From DASQEH01 sp035633755 (GTDB lineage: Bacteria; Actinomycetota; Actinomycetes; Propionibacteriales; Nocardioidaceae): DNA of 64,000 nucleotides. The stretch covers positions 62,001 to 126,000 of the forward strand of contig DASQEH010000095.1 of the NCBI GenBank assembly GCA_035633755.1, written 5' to 3'. Positions 1 to 8,899 of this stretch are shown here, in pieces. The notes beneath the pieces are model-generated. The model had not been told where the DNA came from, made no database searches, and worked only from the letters and a program-made list of their open reading frames with translations. The number at the start of each line of letters is the position of its first letter. Positions within the stretch are counted from its first letter, which is position 1. The position numbers were made by a program, and so were the translations under genes.

Positions 1-40
1 AACCAGGACGCTTGGCGCAGAGGTCGCAGACGGCAGCCAT
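1..40 (-). CDS. rpmB: Ribosomal protein L28 (partial, N-terminus only)
   Basis: Reading the minus strand from 40 gives MAAVCDLCAKRPG, the start of actinobacterial L28 with its first Cys-x-x-Cys zinc pair (residues 5 and 8). The rest lies outside the window. A CAGGAG Shine-Dalgarno lies about 8 bases before the ATG. It is divergent from the DAK2-domain gene, and the pair rpmB/DAK2 followed by recG is a common actinobacterial arrangement. L28 is a structural protein of the 50S subunit. Confidence 0.85.
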   Translation of the reverse strand, partial: MAAVCDLCAKRPG

Positions 41-105
41 GGTGTACTCCTGAACAGGTCATGATGGGGAGGGTGACGCTGCCTGAACCCGCGAGGCAAC
101 CTGTC

Positions 106-111
106 TAGGAT
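106..111 (+). promoter_or_regulatory. Candidate -10 box (TAGGAT) for the DAK2-recG unit
   Basis: TAGGAT fits the actinobacterial TANNNT -10 pattern and lies 12 bases before the TTG chosen as start of the DAK2 gene. A transcript would begin near 118 with almost no leader. No good Shine-Dalgarno precedes the TTG, and no clear -35 is visible. Confidence 0.4.
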
Positions 112-123
112 AACGGACTCCCG

Positions 124-1866
124 TTGAGCGACGCCAATCACGCCGCGGAGCCGAGCCCGAACGAACATGGCCCTACCGTCCACCGACGTCTTCGCGCCAA
201 GGCGTCCTTCACCGAAAGCCGACGTGTGACCCGCTCTCCGCAGATCGACCTGCTGCTGCGGTGGAGCGATCTCGCCTTGGAAGGCCTGGCCGACGCGCGG
301 GAGGAGATCGACGCCCTCAACGTGTACCCCGTTCCCGATGGTGACACCGGGACGAACCTCTACCTCACCTTCGAGGCGGCCCGCGCCGCCGTCGTGGAGG
401 CACACCCTGAGTCCCTCGTCGAGGCCCTCACCCTCTTCGCGCGCGGTGCGTTGCTGGGGGCACGCGGCAACTCCGGTGTGATCTTGTCGCAGCTGCTCAG
501 AGCGGGCGCCGAGCAGCTGGCGAGAGGCAATCCCTTCGAGCCCGGCAAGCTTCTCGCCGACACCATCACGCTGGCTGCAGATGCGGCATATGCCGCGGTG
601 GGCCAGCCCGTCGAAGGCACCATCTTGTCGGTGGCGCGCGCGTCGGCCGAAGCCGCGCAGCGTTCGCTCGCGGACATGCCGACCGATCTTGCCGCCCAGA
701 TGGCCCATGTCATCACCGCTGCCGCCACCGCTGCCCGTGAGGCACTGGCACGGACTCCGGACCAGCTCGAGATCCTCCGCCTGGCCGGGGTCGTCGACGC
801 CGGCGGACGGGGTCTGTGCGTCATCTTCGATGCCGGTGTCGAAGCCTTCACCGGTATGCCGCCCGCGCGGCGATCGCCGGGCCGAGTTCCAAGGCTTCCC
901 GTCGGCGTTCCCGGCTGGAATGAGCCGGCAGTCGACTCGAGTGCGGCGTACGAGGTGATGTTCCTTCTCGACGCCGAGGACAGTGCCATCCCTGCGCTTC
1001 AGCGCACGCTGGACGGAATAGGCGACTCCGTCGTCGTGGGAGGCGGTGGGGGGCTGTGGAACGTCCACGTGCACGTACGCGACGTGGGCGCCGCCATCGA
1101 GGCCGGCCTCGCCGCTGGCCACCCACACCGGGTCCGTGTCACCGCACTCGAGGAGCAGCTGCATCACGATCGGGGGGCCGACGGGGCCGGTGCTCCTCCG
1201 CTCAGCTCTCGTGGCATCGTGGCCGTGGCTGCCGGCGACGGCCTCGCGGCGCTCTTCGCCGAGGCCGGAGCGACTGTCGTGTCAGCAGCACCTGACAAGC
1301 ACTGCTCCACCGCAGAGATACTCGACGCCATCGCCGCCACCCAGAGCCGCCACGTCGTGATCCTCCCCAACGACCCCCACACCCTCGGTGTGGCCGAGGC
1401 GGCCTCGCGGGCGGTCCGAGACTCCGGTATCCGCGCGGCCGTCATACCCTCGCGCTCGCAGGTGCAGGGCCTTGCCGCGATAGCCGTCCACGAGCCGTCA
1501 CGGTCCTTCGAGGACGACATCGTGCAGATGACGTCGGCGGCCAGTCACTCACGCCACGGGGCCGTCACCGTTGCCGAGCGCGATGCGATGACGTCGGCGG
1601 GACCGTGCCGTCGCGGCGATGTCCTCGGTGTCGTGGATGCTGACTTCGCTGTGGTGGGTGCTGACCTGGCGAAGACCGCTGTCGACGTCGTCGAGCGTCT
1701 GCTCACCGGAGGAGGGGAGATGCTGACGCTGGTGACTGGCGCGGACGCAGACGCAGACCTCGTCGACCGGGTGACGTCGCGCGTCGCAGCCTCATGGCCG
1801 GCTGTCGACGTCGTGGCCTACGGCGGCGGCCAGAGTCGATACCCCTTGCTCATCGGGGTCGAGTGA
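124..1866 (+). CDS. DAK2 (DhaL-like) domain protein, FakA/YloV-like
   Basis: The 580-residue protein has a DhaL-type nucleotide-binding domain: PVPDGDTGTN near residues 69-78 supplies the Mg-ATP aspartates, and GARGNSGVILSQ near 117 is typical of the family. Middle and C-terminal domains (about 290-580) match the general layout of FakA, the ATP-binding subunit of fatty acid kinase in Firmicutes. In actinobacteria the substrate is not established, and no fatty-acid-binding DegV-type partner is in the window. The TTG start lacks a ribosome site; a GTG at 226 (residue 35) just before the conserved domain is an alternative. The stop overlaps the recG ATG by one base, so the two are probably co-transcribed. 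Confidence 0.8.
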   Translation: MSDANHAAEPSPNEHGPTVHRRLRAKASFTESRRVTRSPQIDLLLRWSDLALEGLADAREEIDALNVYPVPDGDTGTNLYLTFEAARAAVVEAHPESLVEALTLFARGALLGARGNSGVILSQLLRAGAEQLARGNPFEPGKLLADTITLAADAAYAAVGQPVEGTILSVARASAEAAQRSLADMPTDLAAQMAHVITAAATAAREALARTPDQLEILRLAGVVDAGGRGLCVIFDAGVEAFTGMPPARRSPGRVPRLPVGVPGWNEPAVDSSAAYEVMFLLDAEDSAIPALQRTLDGIGDSVVVGGGGGLWNVHVHVRDVGAAIEAGLAAGHPHRVRVTALEEQLHHDRGADGAGAPPLSSRGIVAVAAGDGLAALFAEAGATVVSAAPDKHCSTAEILDAIAATQSRHVVILPNDPHTLGVAEAASRAVRDSGIRAAVIPSRSQVQGLAAIAVHEPSRSFEDDIVQMTSAASHSRHGAVTVAERDAMTSAGPCRRGDVLGVVDADFAVVGADLAKTAVDVVERLLTGGGEMLTLVTGADADADLVDRVTSRVAASWPAVDVVAYGGGQSRYPLLIGVE

Positions 1867-4061
1867 TGGCGACCCTGGACACCAAGCTGGACCGGGTGCT
1901 GGGCGCGAAGTCCGCGAAGGCACTCGGGTCGGCGTTCGGCATGGCCACCGCCGGCGACCTGCTTCGCCACTACCCGCGCCGCCTGGCGGACCGCGGCAAG
2001 CTGACCGACTTCTCCGACCTCCGCATCGGCGAGCATGTGACCGTGCTGGCCAAGACGGTCTCGGTCACCGTGAGCAAGTACCGACCCAAACGCGGTGGCG
2101 GCCGGCCTGCGGCTCGCACGGAGGTCAGGGTCACCGACGGCGTGGACGACCTGTACCTGACATTCTTCCGGCAGGTATGGAAGGCCGAAGAACTCAGGCC
2201 AGGGACGATCGCGTGGTTCAGCGGCAAGGTGACGATGTTCAACAGTCGCCGACAGCTCTCGTCGCCTACCTGCGAAGTCATCGGGCGGGGGGTGGACCTC
2301 GCCGACTTCGACGACGAGAGGCTCCAGCGGTGGTGGCCCATCTATCCCGCCACGTCCACGGTGTCCTCGAAGACGATCCACGACTCGGTGAGTCTGCTTC
2401 TCGACCAGCTCGACCCTGTGCCGGATCCCCTTCCGGCGCATATCCGAGAGCAACAGCTCCTCCTGTCCTATGACGATGCGCTTCGGCTGATCCACCGAGC
2501 GGCTGATCCTGTGGAGTGGCAGGCGGCTCACCGGCGGCTGAGGTTCGACGAGGCGCTCGTCTTGCAAACCCTGCTGGCGCAGCGCCGGCATGAGCTGCGG
2601 TCGCTGGCCGCCACGGCACGGCCGCCGCGCGAGGGTGGGTTGCGGGCCCGGTTCGATGCGTCCTTGCCGTTCGAGCTCACCGCTGGTCAGGTCGAGGTCG
2701 GCCGAGAGATCGAGGCTGACCTCTCCCAGAGCCACCCGATGCACAGGCTGCTCCAAGGCGAGGTCGGCTCGGGCAAGACGGTCGTGGCTCTGCGGGCCAT
2801 GCTGCAGGTCCTCGACGCTGGGGGACAGGCGGCGCTGCTGGCACCGACCGAGGTCCTCGCTTCCCAGCACTACCGCTCGATCGTGTCGATGCTCGGGCCG
2901 ATGGCCGAGGGAGGCATGCTCGGCGGCGCCGACGATGCCACTCGCGTCGTCCTGCTCACGGGATCCATGTCGGCGGCTCGACGGCGCTCGGTGCTGCTCG
3001 ACGCCGCCTCAGGGACGGCGGGGATCGTGGTCGGCACGCATGCACTCCTCGAGGGGCATGTCCAGCTTGCGGAGCTGGGACTCGTCGTCGTCGACGAGCA
3101 GCACCGCTTCGGCGTCGAGCAGCGCGCGGCGCTGGCGGGCAAGGCTTCGTCGGCTCCGCCGCACGTGCTGGTCATGACGGCGACACCCATCCCGCGTACG
3201 GTCGCGATGACGATCTTCGGGGACTTGAACGTCTCGACACTGAGGGATCTGCCAGCAGGTCGAGTCGCCATCCAGACGACGGTCGTGCCTGCCGCCGAAC
3301 GCCCTGAGTGGCTCGCCCGGGTATGGCAGCGGGTACGCGAAGAGGTCTCCCTCGGTCGGCAGGTGTATGTGGTGTGCCCCCGCATCGGAACAGAGTCCGA
3401 GTCCGAGTCCGCCACGATCGAGCCGGAGCCGGACGGGTCCGCGCGACGACCACCGCTGGCCGTGGCCGACGTGGCGGCACACCTCGCCGCTGGACCGCTG
3501 GCAGGGCTCCGCGTGTCGGTGCTCCATGGGCGGCTGCCCGGTGACGAGAAGGACGACATCATGCAGCGCTTCGCTGCCGGCGACATCGACGTGCTCGTGG
3601 CCACCACCGTGATCGAGGTGGGGGTGGACGTCGCCAACGCGTCGGTCATGGTCGTCATGGACGCCGAGCGCTTCGGAGTGTCACAGCTCCACCAGCTGCG
3701 CGGTCGAATCGGCCGCGGTTCGGTACCTGGGCTGTGCCTTCTGGTGACTGACGCGCCGGAGGCAACGCGGTCCCGGGATCGACTGGACGGGGTGGCGGCG
3801 ACGTCTGACGGCTTCGCCCTGGCCAGGCTGGACCTCGAGAGCCGCAGGGAGGGCGACGTCCTGGGCGCCAACCAGTCAGGCCGTCGGTCCAGTCTGCGGT
3901 TGCTGTCCGTCCTGCGGGACGAGGGGGACATCGTGACGGCGCGCGGCTACGCCGACGAGATGGTGCTCAGCGATCCGAGCCTCGCGAGTCATCCGGGCCT
4001 GGCTGCTGCGGTGGAGGAGCTCGTCGCGACCGAGCAGGCGGAGTACATGGAGAAGTCGTGA
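1866..4061 (+). CDS. recG: ATP-dependent DNA helicase RecG
   Basis: RecG reverses stalled replication forks and branch-migrates Holliday junctions. The 731-residue protein has the N-terminal wedge/OB region, then the superfamily 2 helicase core: Walker A GEVGSGKT near residue 298, the DEQH box VVVDEQHRFG near 407, TATPIPRT near 438 and the C-terminal motif QLRGRIGRG near 610. Length is normal. The ATG at 1866 shares a base with the stop of the upstream gene, which suggests translational coupling. An in-frame ATG at 1794 lies deep inside the preceding gene and is less likely. A non-conserved Ser/Glu-rich insertion near residue 510 is probably a surface loop. Confidence 0.96.
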   Translation: MATLDTKLDRVLGAKSAKALGSAFGMATAGDLLRHYPRRLADRGKLTDFSDLRIGEHVTVLAKTVSVTVSKYRPKRGGGRPAARTEVRVTDGVDDLYLTFFRQVWKAEELRPGTIAWFSGKVTMFNSRRQLSSPTCEVIGRGVDLADFDDERLQRWWPIYPATSTVSSKTIHDSVSLLLDQLDPVPDPLPAHIREQQLLLSYDDALRLIHRAADPVEWQAAHRRLRFDEALVLQTLLAQRRHELRSLAATARPPREGGLRARFDASLPFELTAGQVEVGREIEADLSQSHPMHRLLQGEVGSGKTVVALRAMLQVLDAGGQAALLAPTEVLASQHYRSIVSMLGPMAEGGMLGGADDATRVVLLTGSMSAARRRSVLLDAASGTAGIVVGTHALLEGHVQLAELGLVVVDEQHRFGVEQRAALAGKASSAPPHVLVMTATPIPRTVAMTIFGDLNVSTLRDLPAGRVAIQTTVVPAAERPEWLARVWQRVREEVSLGRQVYVVCPRIGTESESESATIEPEPDGSARRPPLAVADVAAHLAAGPLAGLRVSVLHGRLPGDEKDDIMQRFAAGDIDVLVATTVIEVGVDVANASVMVVMDAERFGVSQLHQLRGRIGRGSVPGLCLLVTDAPEATRSRDRLDGVAATSDGFALARLDLESRREGDVLGANQSGRRSSLRLLSVLRDEGDIVTARGYADEMVLSDPSLASHPGLAAAVEELVATEQAEYMEKS

Positions 4062-4202
4062 TCTGTACCTTCGACGTGGGGCGACGTTTCTCTCGTTAGC
4101 ACAAGGGTCCGCAGAATGTGCCGGTTGGGCGTCCACGGCGGCAGCTCGACGTGGACTGATACCGAGGCGCTGACCCGGACGCGCATCGTCCGGTAACGGT
4201 CC

Positions 4203-4208
4203 TACCGT
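4203..4208 (+). promoter_or_regulatory. -10 box (TACCGT) giving a probable leaderless mRNA
   Basis: TACCGT ends 6 bases before the ATG at 4215, so transcription would start at the start codon itself. No Shine-Dalgarno is present. This TANNNT-N6-start layout is the hallmark of leaderless transcripts in actinobacteria. Confidence 0.5.
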
Positions 4209-4214
4209 AGGTCC

Positions 4215-4820
4215 ATGAGCACCGAGACGAGCACCGACGCGACGTTGGAGGTCAGGCCACTGACAGCCGAGACCTGGCCCGCGTTCGACGCCCTCGTGCA
4301 GCGACACAACGGGATCTTCGGCGGCTGCTGGTGCATCTGGTTCCATCCCGACGGCCCCGAGCGCGGGCAGGGGGCCGAGGCCAACCGGGAGCTGAAGAAG
4401 CGGTACGTCGAGGCCGGCGCAGCCCACGCGGCGCTGGTGATGGACGGCGACGTGGCTGTCGCGTGGGCGGAGTACGGCACGCCGAGCGAGCTGCCTAGCA
4501 TCCACCATCGCAAGCAGTACGACGCCGAGAAGGACCGTGACCCCGACTACCGGATCACCTGTGTCTTCGTTGACCGGAGATACCGCCGCCGGGGCATCAC
4601 CGAGATCGCGATCCGGGGCGCCCTCGACCTCATCGCGCAGGCCGGTGGCGGCGTGGTCGAGGCCTATCCGCACGACCTGACGCACCAGACGAAGAAGATG
4701 TCATCGTCGTTCCTCTACAACGGCACCCGCCGACACTACGAACGACTCGGCTTCAGGTACGTCCGGCCCAAGGGGTTGAAGAACTGCGTGATGTCGATCG
4801 AGGTGCCTGCGCAACCGTGA
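4215..4820 (+). CDS. GNAT-family N-acetyltransferase
   Basis: The 201-residue protein has a single GNAT fold. The acetyl-CoA pyrophosphate loop is visible as VDRRYRRRGI near residues 118-127, after the strand ITCVFV, and a C-terminal block YNGTRRHYERLGFRYV is typical of motif B. The family transfers acetyl groups to small-molecule amines or protein N-termini; the substrate cannot be read from sequence. The N-terminal half contains a GGCWCIWFHP segment seen in a subgroup of uncharacterised actinobacterial GNATs. The gene stands alone, is probably leaderless, and converges on the cyclase/ATPase gene with only 5 bases between stops. Confidence 0.85.
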   Translation: MSTETSTDATLEVRPLTAETWPAFDALVQRHNGIFGGCWCIWFHPDGPERGQGAEANRELKKRYVEAGAAHAALVMDGDVAVAWAEYGTPSELPSIHHRKQYDAEKDRDPDYRITCVFVDRRYRRRGITEIAIRGALDLIAQAGGGVVEAYPHDLTHQTKKMSSSFLYNGTRRHYERLGFRYVRPKGLKNCVMSIEVPAQP

Positions 4821-4825
4821 CACAG

Positions 4826-7480
4826 CTACGGGGACCAGTCGGTCTCGGCGTTGGCGCTGGTGAGGGCGCTCTCCACGGTGACGTTGCGTCCGTGCTGGTA
4901 TTCGCGCTGCCACGTGTCGGGGCCGAGCGCTGTTCGGACTCTGGTCAAGGGACCCGCGATCTCGGCCTCCTGCGGTGCTGGACGCGGTGTCCCGTTGCGT
5001 TCCCGCATGGCGTCAGCGGCCCCGATGAGTCGGGCGCAGACGCGGTCATGGCCCATCTCGGCAAGGGCTGCGGCGTAGTCCTCGGCCACCTCCACCAACG
5101 CCACCGGGTGCGCCATCCGAAGCACGTCCGGTACCAGTTCACGCAGCTGATGAACCGCGTCCTGCACTCTGCCCATCTCTCGCAAGGTGCACGCCATGCT
5201 GTGTCGTTGGGCTAGCACACTGCGTTCATCCCCGCGCTGCTGGTAGATGCCTAGGACGGTGGTGTCCAGCTCGAACGACCGCTCCAAGTTGCCTTCGCGA
5301 GCCTCGAAGACTGCCATCTCGGAGAGCACGTCGGCGATCAACTCCGGGTCGTCGACGTCGTGAGCCAGCTTCGACGCTTCCTCGAGAGATCTCCGGGCGC
5401 TTTCCCGGTCGCCCAGCGCAAAGCGCGCCGCCGCCAGAGTAGCCAGCGCTCCTGACAGCCGCCCTTTGTCTCCGAGTCGTCGAAAGGTGGCCACCGCTTG
5501 TGTCGCCGCCATGCGAGCGCGGTCGTGATCTGCCTGGTTCCACGCCACCGTGGATAGCGCTTCCAGGCATTGGCCGAGCAGGTCGTTGTCCTCGTGGCCC
5601 GCCACCTTGATGGCGCGTTCCAGGCGTCGCCGCGCTTCCGCAAGATAGCCGCTGGACCGCCAGAGATACGCAATGTTGGCGCACAAGGCCAACCCCACGT
5701 GGACCCGGCTCGGTTCCGGTGGGGTGGAGTCGTCGGGGCCCAGTGCCCAGTCCAACACTGCGCGGACGTTGTCGTGCTCGGCCTCGAACCGGCCTCGTGC
5801 CGCCAACTCATGGTCTATCGGCCCGGAGAATGTCTGGGTACGCAACTCCTCCACCACGCCGAGGAAGTGCTCGGCGTGAGCACGCGCTGCCTCGTCGAAC
5901 TCGCCGGCCTGAAGAAGCTCGTCACGGGCGTAGGTCCGGATGGTCTCCAACATGCCCACGCGGGGCTCACCTGACGCGTCCTCACCGACGGTGACCAGAC
6001 TGGCATCCACCAGATCTGCGATCAGGTCGAGCGGGTCAGCGTCGCCGAGGACATGCGCTGAAACGGCCGCCACCGCGTCCAGGTCGGCGCCTCCGGCGAA
6101 GATCCCCAGCGGGCGGAAGAACGCCTGCTGGGTCGGCTCGAGCAGGTTGTAGGACCAGGCGATGGTGTCGCGCAGCGTCTTTTGTCGCGACGGCCCACGT
6201 GACCCCGTGGCGGGGATGTCCAGTGCCTTGTCCAGCCGGTTCACGAGGGCGGCCGGGGACAGCAGCTTGGTGCGGGCCGCTGCCAGCTCGATCGCCAGCG
6301 GCAACCCGTCGAGCCGGGCGCACAACTGCGCTACTTCAGCGGCGTTGGCGGTGGTGAGAGCAAAGGTGGGTTTGACGGCCCTTGCATGCTGAACGAACAT
6401 CTGCACCGCGCCGGCCTGCTGCACGTCGGCCAGCGTCGGGTTGCTCGGAAGCTCCAGTGGCGGCACGGGATGTTGCAATTCTCCCGGCAGGTTCACGGGG
6501 CGCCTGCTGGTGGCGATCACGACGACCTGGGGGGCATGGTCGAGCAGCTCTGCGACGACGGTGTCGGCGCCGTGGATCTGTTCGAGGTTGTCGAGCACGA
6601 ACAGGGCCGTGCGGTGCGCGACGTGGTCGAAGAACCCAGGCGGTATCCGTCCCTCCGGTGGCACATCCAGCACCTCCGCGATGGACGTCCACATCACGTC
6701 GGTGGTGGTGACCGCGGCCAGCGGCACGAAGAACACCCCGTCGGGGAACCGGGGCACCGATCCCTGCGCCACCGCGACGGCCAGCCGCGTCTTGCCTGAC
6801 CCACCAGGCCCGGTCAACGTCACCAACCGCACCTGCGGCGACTCCAGCAGCGCCGTCAGCTCGGCCAGCTCCCCATCGCGACCCACGAGCGGGGTCGCCG
6901 GCCGCGGCAAGCTCGAGGAAGTACCCAGCGTCCGCAACGGTGCGAACTCGCTGACCAGCCCCTCCACCTCCGCCTGGAACAGGCGCTCGGGTTGGGCGAT
7001 GTCCTTCAACTGATGCGACCCCAGATCCCGCAGCCGCGCACCAGCCGGAAGAGCACCGGCCACCAGCTCGGCGGTCGCCGCCGACACCACCACCTGACCC
7101 CCATGCGCCGCCCCAGCGATCCGTGCCGCGCGGTGCACGTCCATCCCCACATACGCCCCGTCATGCGGTGTCGGGTTGCCGGTGTGGATCCCGATCCGCA
7201 CACGCACCCGCTCACCAGCCGGCCAGTCGAACCTGGCCAACTCGCGTTGCGCCCGCACCGCCGCCGCCACCGCGTCCGGAGCGGTGGCGAACACCACGTA
7301 GAAGCTGTCCCCCTCGGTCCCCAGCTCGACCCCGCCATGCTCGGCCCACACCTGCCGCAGGATCCGACGCTGCCCATCCAACGCATCGGCATACATCGGG
7401 CCGAGCCGAGACAACAACCCAGTAGAGCCCTCGATGTCTGAGAACAGCAAAGACACCGTTCCCGAAGGCAACCCACTCAC
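4826..7480 (-). CDS. Class III cyclase-like / STAND ATPase / TPR regulator
   Basis: This 884-residue protein has three parts. Residues 1-175 form a class III nucleotide cyclase-like domain (LLFSDIEGST near 11-20 holds the first metal Asp; TEGDSFYVVF holds the second). A P-loop ATPase follows, with GPGGSGKTR near 223, and a TPR-like helical region fills the C-terminal half. The layout matches large actinobacterial signalling proteins of the AfsR/STAND type but has a cyclase instead of a DNA-binding domain. The usual transition-state Asn before AAR is His here (DVHRAARIA), so cyclase activity is uncertain. I chose the GTG at 7480, where family homology begins; the frame stays open to an ATG at 7651. 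The target is unknown. Confidence 0.8.
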   Translation of the reverse strand: MSGLPSGTVSLLFSDIEGSTGLLSRLGPMYADALDGQRRILRQVWAEHGGVELGTEGDSFYVVFATAPDAVAAAVRAQRELARFDWPAGERVRVRIGIHTGNPTPHDGAYVGMDVHRAARIAGAAHGGQVVVSAATAELVAGALPAGARLRDLGSHQLKDIAQPERLFQAEVEGLVSEFAPLRTLGTSSSLPRPATPLVGRDGELAELTALLESPQVRLVTLTGPGGSGKTRLAVAVAQGSVPRFPDGVFFVPLAAVTTTDVMWTSIAEVLDVPPEGRIPPGFFDHVAHRTALFVLDNLEQIHGADTVVAELLDHAPQVVVIATSRRPVNLPGELQHPVPPLELPSNPTLADVQQAGAVQMFVQHARAVKPTFALTTANAAEVAQLCARLDGLPLAIELAAARTKLLSPAALVNRLDKALDIPATGSRGPSRQKTLRDTIAWSYNLLEPTQQAFFRPLGIFAGGADLDAVAAVSAHVLGDADPLDLIADLVDASLVTVGEDASGEPRVGMLETIRTYARDELLQAGEFDEAARAHAEHFLGVVEELRTQTFSGPIDHELAARGRFEAEHDNVRAVLDWALGPDDSTPPEPSRVHVGLALCANIAYLWRSSGYLAEARRRLERAIKVAGHEDNDLLGQCLEALSTVAWNQADHDRARMAATQAVATFRRLGDKGRLSGALATLAAARFALGDRESARRSLEEASKLAHDVDDPELIADVLSEMAVFEAREGNLERSFELDTTVLGIYQQRGDERSVLAQRHSMACTLREMGRVQDAVHQLRELVPDVLRMAHPVALVEVAEDYAAALAEMGHDRVCARLIGAADAMRERNGTPRPAPQEAEIAGPLTRVRTALGPDTWQREYQHGRNVTVESALTSANAETDWSP

Positions 7481-7890
7481 CGAGCCATTACACCGCCACA
7501 GCCAGACCTCCGCATACCCAAGGGCGCCCCCTCCCCTGACACGCGTCGCCGGGGCATCATCGGACGTCAGGTGATCGTGCGTCCGAGGCGGAAATGGATT
7601 CGGCGGTGGCCACCGTTGGTGAGGGCTTAGGGTGGTCAACGCCGACTGCAATCCTCAGGCAGTCCGCGTCCGTCAAGGCCGCGGGCGGTATCGAGGGCCG
7701 AAGGTAGTCAGAGCCACCAACCTCCCTCGGGAGTTCGGTGATGCTCACGGCCGGCCGAATGCCGGCGTGCTCACGGAGAGTTCACGCCGACACGACCGCC
7801 GTAGGGTTTGATCGCCTTTCCACCGGGAAAGGGGAAAGCACGAAGACATCACCAAAGGCGCCCTGTCGATCAGGCGCCACAGGAGGAAGC
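7481..7890. other. 410-base divergent region, regulatory
   Basis: No convincing gene lies here, although the cyclase frame stays open back to 7651. A 7-base inverted repeat (TCGGACG at 7560-7566, CGTCCGA at 7580-7586) sits about 80 bases before the cyclase start and could be an operator. GCCGGC-CGAAT-GCCGGC at 7750-7766 can fold as a small hairpin. A stress-sigma-type promoter (7805-7830) serves the SRPBCC gene, and its leader contains a bulged hairpin at about 7857-7879 before the Shine-Dalgarno AGGAGGA. Confidence 0.5.
7805..7830 (+). promoter_or_regulatory. SigB/SigF-type stress promoter candidate
   Basis: GGTTT at 7805-7809 is followed after exactly 15 bases by GGGAAA at 7825-7830. The actinobacterial general-stress sigma consensus is GGTTT, 15-17 bases, GGGTA(T/C), so the -35 matches fully and the -10 in most positions. 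It lies about 60 bases before the SRPBCC gene. Confidence 0.5.
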
Positions 7891-8766
7891 ATGACCACCA
7901 AAGTTGAGAAGACCGTCACGGTCAACGTACCTATCAGTACCGCCTACAACCAGTGGACGCAGTTCGAGGACTTCCCGCAGTTCATGGGCGGAGTCACTCA
8001 GGTGGAGCAGCTCGACGACAAGCGCCTGCACTGGGTCGCCGAGATCGGCGGTGTCAAGCGGGAGTGGTACGCCACCATCCTGGAGCAGCGACCGGACGAG
8101 AAGGTCGCATGGGCGGCCACCGAAGGCGCAACCAACGCTGGCGCCGTGTACTTCTCCGCTGCCGGCGTGAACCAGACGTCGGTCACACTGGAGCTCGAGT
8201 ACGAGCCGGAGGGTCTCGTCGAGAAGGCCGCTGACGCACTGAACATCGTGGGGCGGCAGGCGGAGTCGGATCTCGAGAAGTTCAAGAGCTTCATCGAGAG
8301 CAGTGACTACGAGACCGGAGCCTGGCGCGGCAATGTCGAGGGACAGACCGTCGGCACCCCCGGAGTGGAATCGGCGACATCGCACGGCGACAGCGGCAAG
8401 GCGGGAATCTCCGGCAAGGTAGCCGCGGCGGGCGTCGCGGTAGCAGCCGCTGGTGTTGCGGCCGCAGCAGCTACGCGCAGTGGCTCCAACGACACCACGG
8501 AGACCGAGACGGAAACGACCTACGTGGAGACTGCGCAGCCCGTCGTCGTCGAGGACACGTCCTATGCGACGACGCCGGACGTGGTTGCCGCCCCCATCAC
8601 CGATGCAGGACCTGTGTCGGACAGCACACTGGTGGCTGACGACTCGTACGGGGTAGGTGCGGGCGATGAGGTTCTCATCGACGATGACCAGCTCGACAGC
8701 AGCACGCCTGGAGTGACCACCGAGAACGACGGCCGGCCGCAAAGTGGCGGCACGCCCGTTGTGTAG
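7891..8766 (+). CDS. SRPBCC-family (polyketide cyclase/dehydrase fold) protein with Ala-rich and acidic tail
   Basis: Residues 1-140 form an SRPBCC/START-like lipid-binding fold; it starts KVEKTVTVNVPISTAYN and has the WTQFEDFPQFM motif common in bacterial members of COG5637. After it come an Ala/Val-rich stretch (about 175-195), perhaps a membrane-associated helix, and a long Thr/Asp/Glu-rich disordered tail to residue 291. Genes of this type are often in general-stress regulons, in line with the sigma-B-like promoter upstream. The ATG at 7891 has a strong AGGAGGA 4 bases earlier, so the longer frame from 7738 is rejected. Function is unknown beyond the fold. Confidence 0.8.
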   Translation: MTTKVEKTVTVNVPISTAYNQWTQFEDFPQFMGGVTQVEQLDDKRLHWVAEIGGVKREWYATILEQRPDEKVAWAATEGATNAGAVYFSAAGVNQTSVTLELEYEPEGLVEKAADALNIVGRQAESDLEKFKSFIESSDYETGAWRGNVEGQTVGTPGVESATSHGDSGKAGISGKVAAAGVAVAAAGVAAAAATRSGSNDTTETETETTYVETAQPVVVEDTSYATTPDVVAAPITDAGPVSDSTLVADDSYGVGAGDEVLIDDDQLDSSTPGVTTENDGRPQSGGTPVV

Positions 8767-8782
8767 GTAGCTCCCTCAGCCG

Positions 8783-8829
8783 AACCGGCCGGTCGTGTCC
8801 CGTGAACAACGCGGGACCGCCGGCCGGTT
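8783..8829. terminator. Large hairpin between convergent genes (bidirectional terminator)
   Basis: AACCGGCCGG (8783-8792) and CCGGCCGGTT (8820-8829) are perfect inverted arms, with a second inner stem TCCCG/CGGGA (8798-8802, 8812-8816). It lies between the stops of the SRPBCC gene and the SGNH hydrolase. There is no long T tract, as is common in high-GC actinobacteria. Confidence 0.65.
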
Positions 8830-8899
8830 CGTCGTCTGCTGGCGGTGCGCGCTGGTGCCCGAGCCGGACGCGTCGGCACCGGCCAGGACGGCCGATAGC

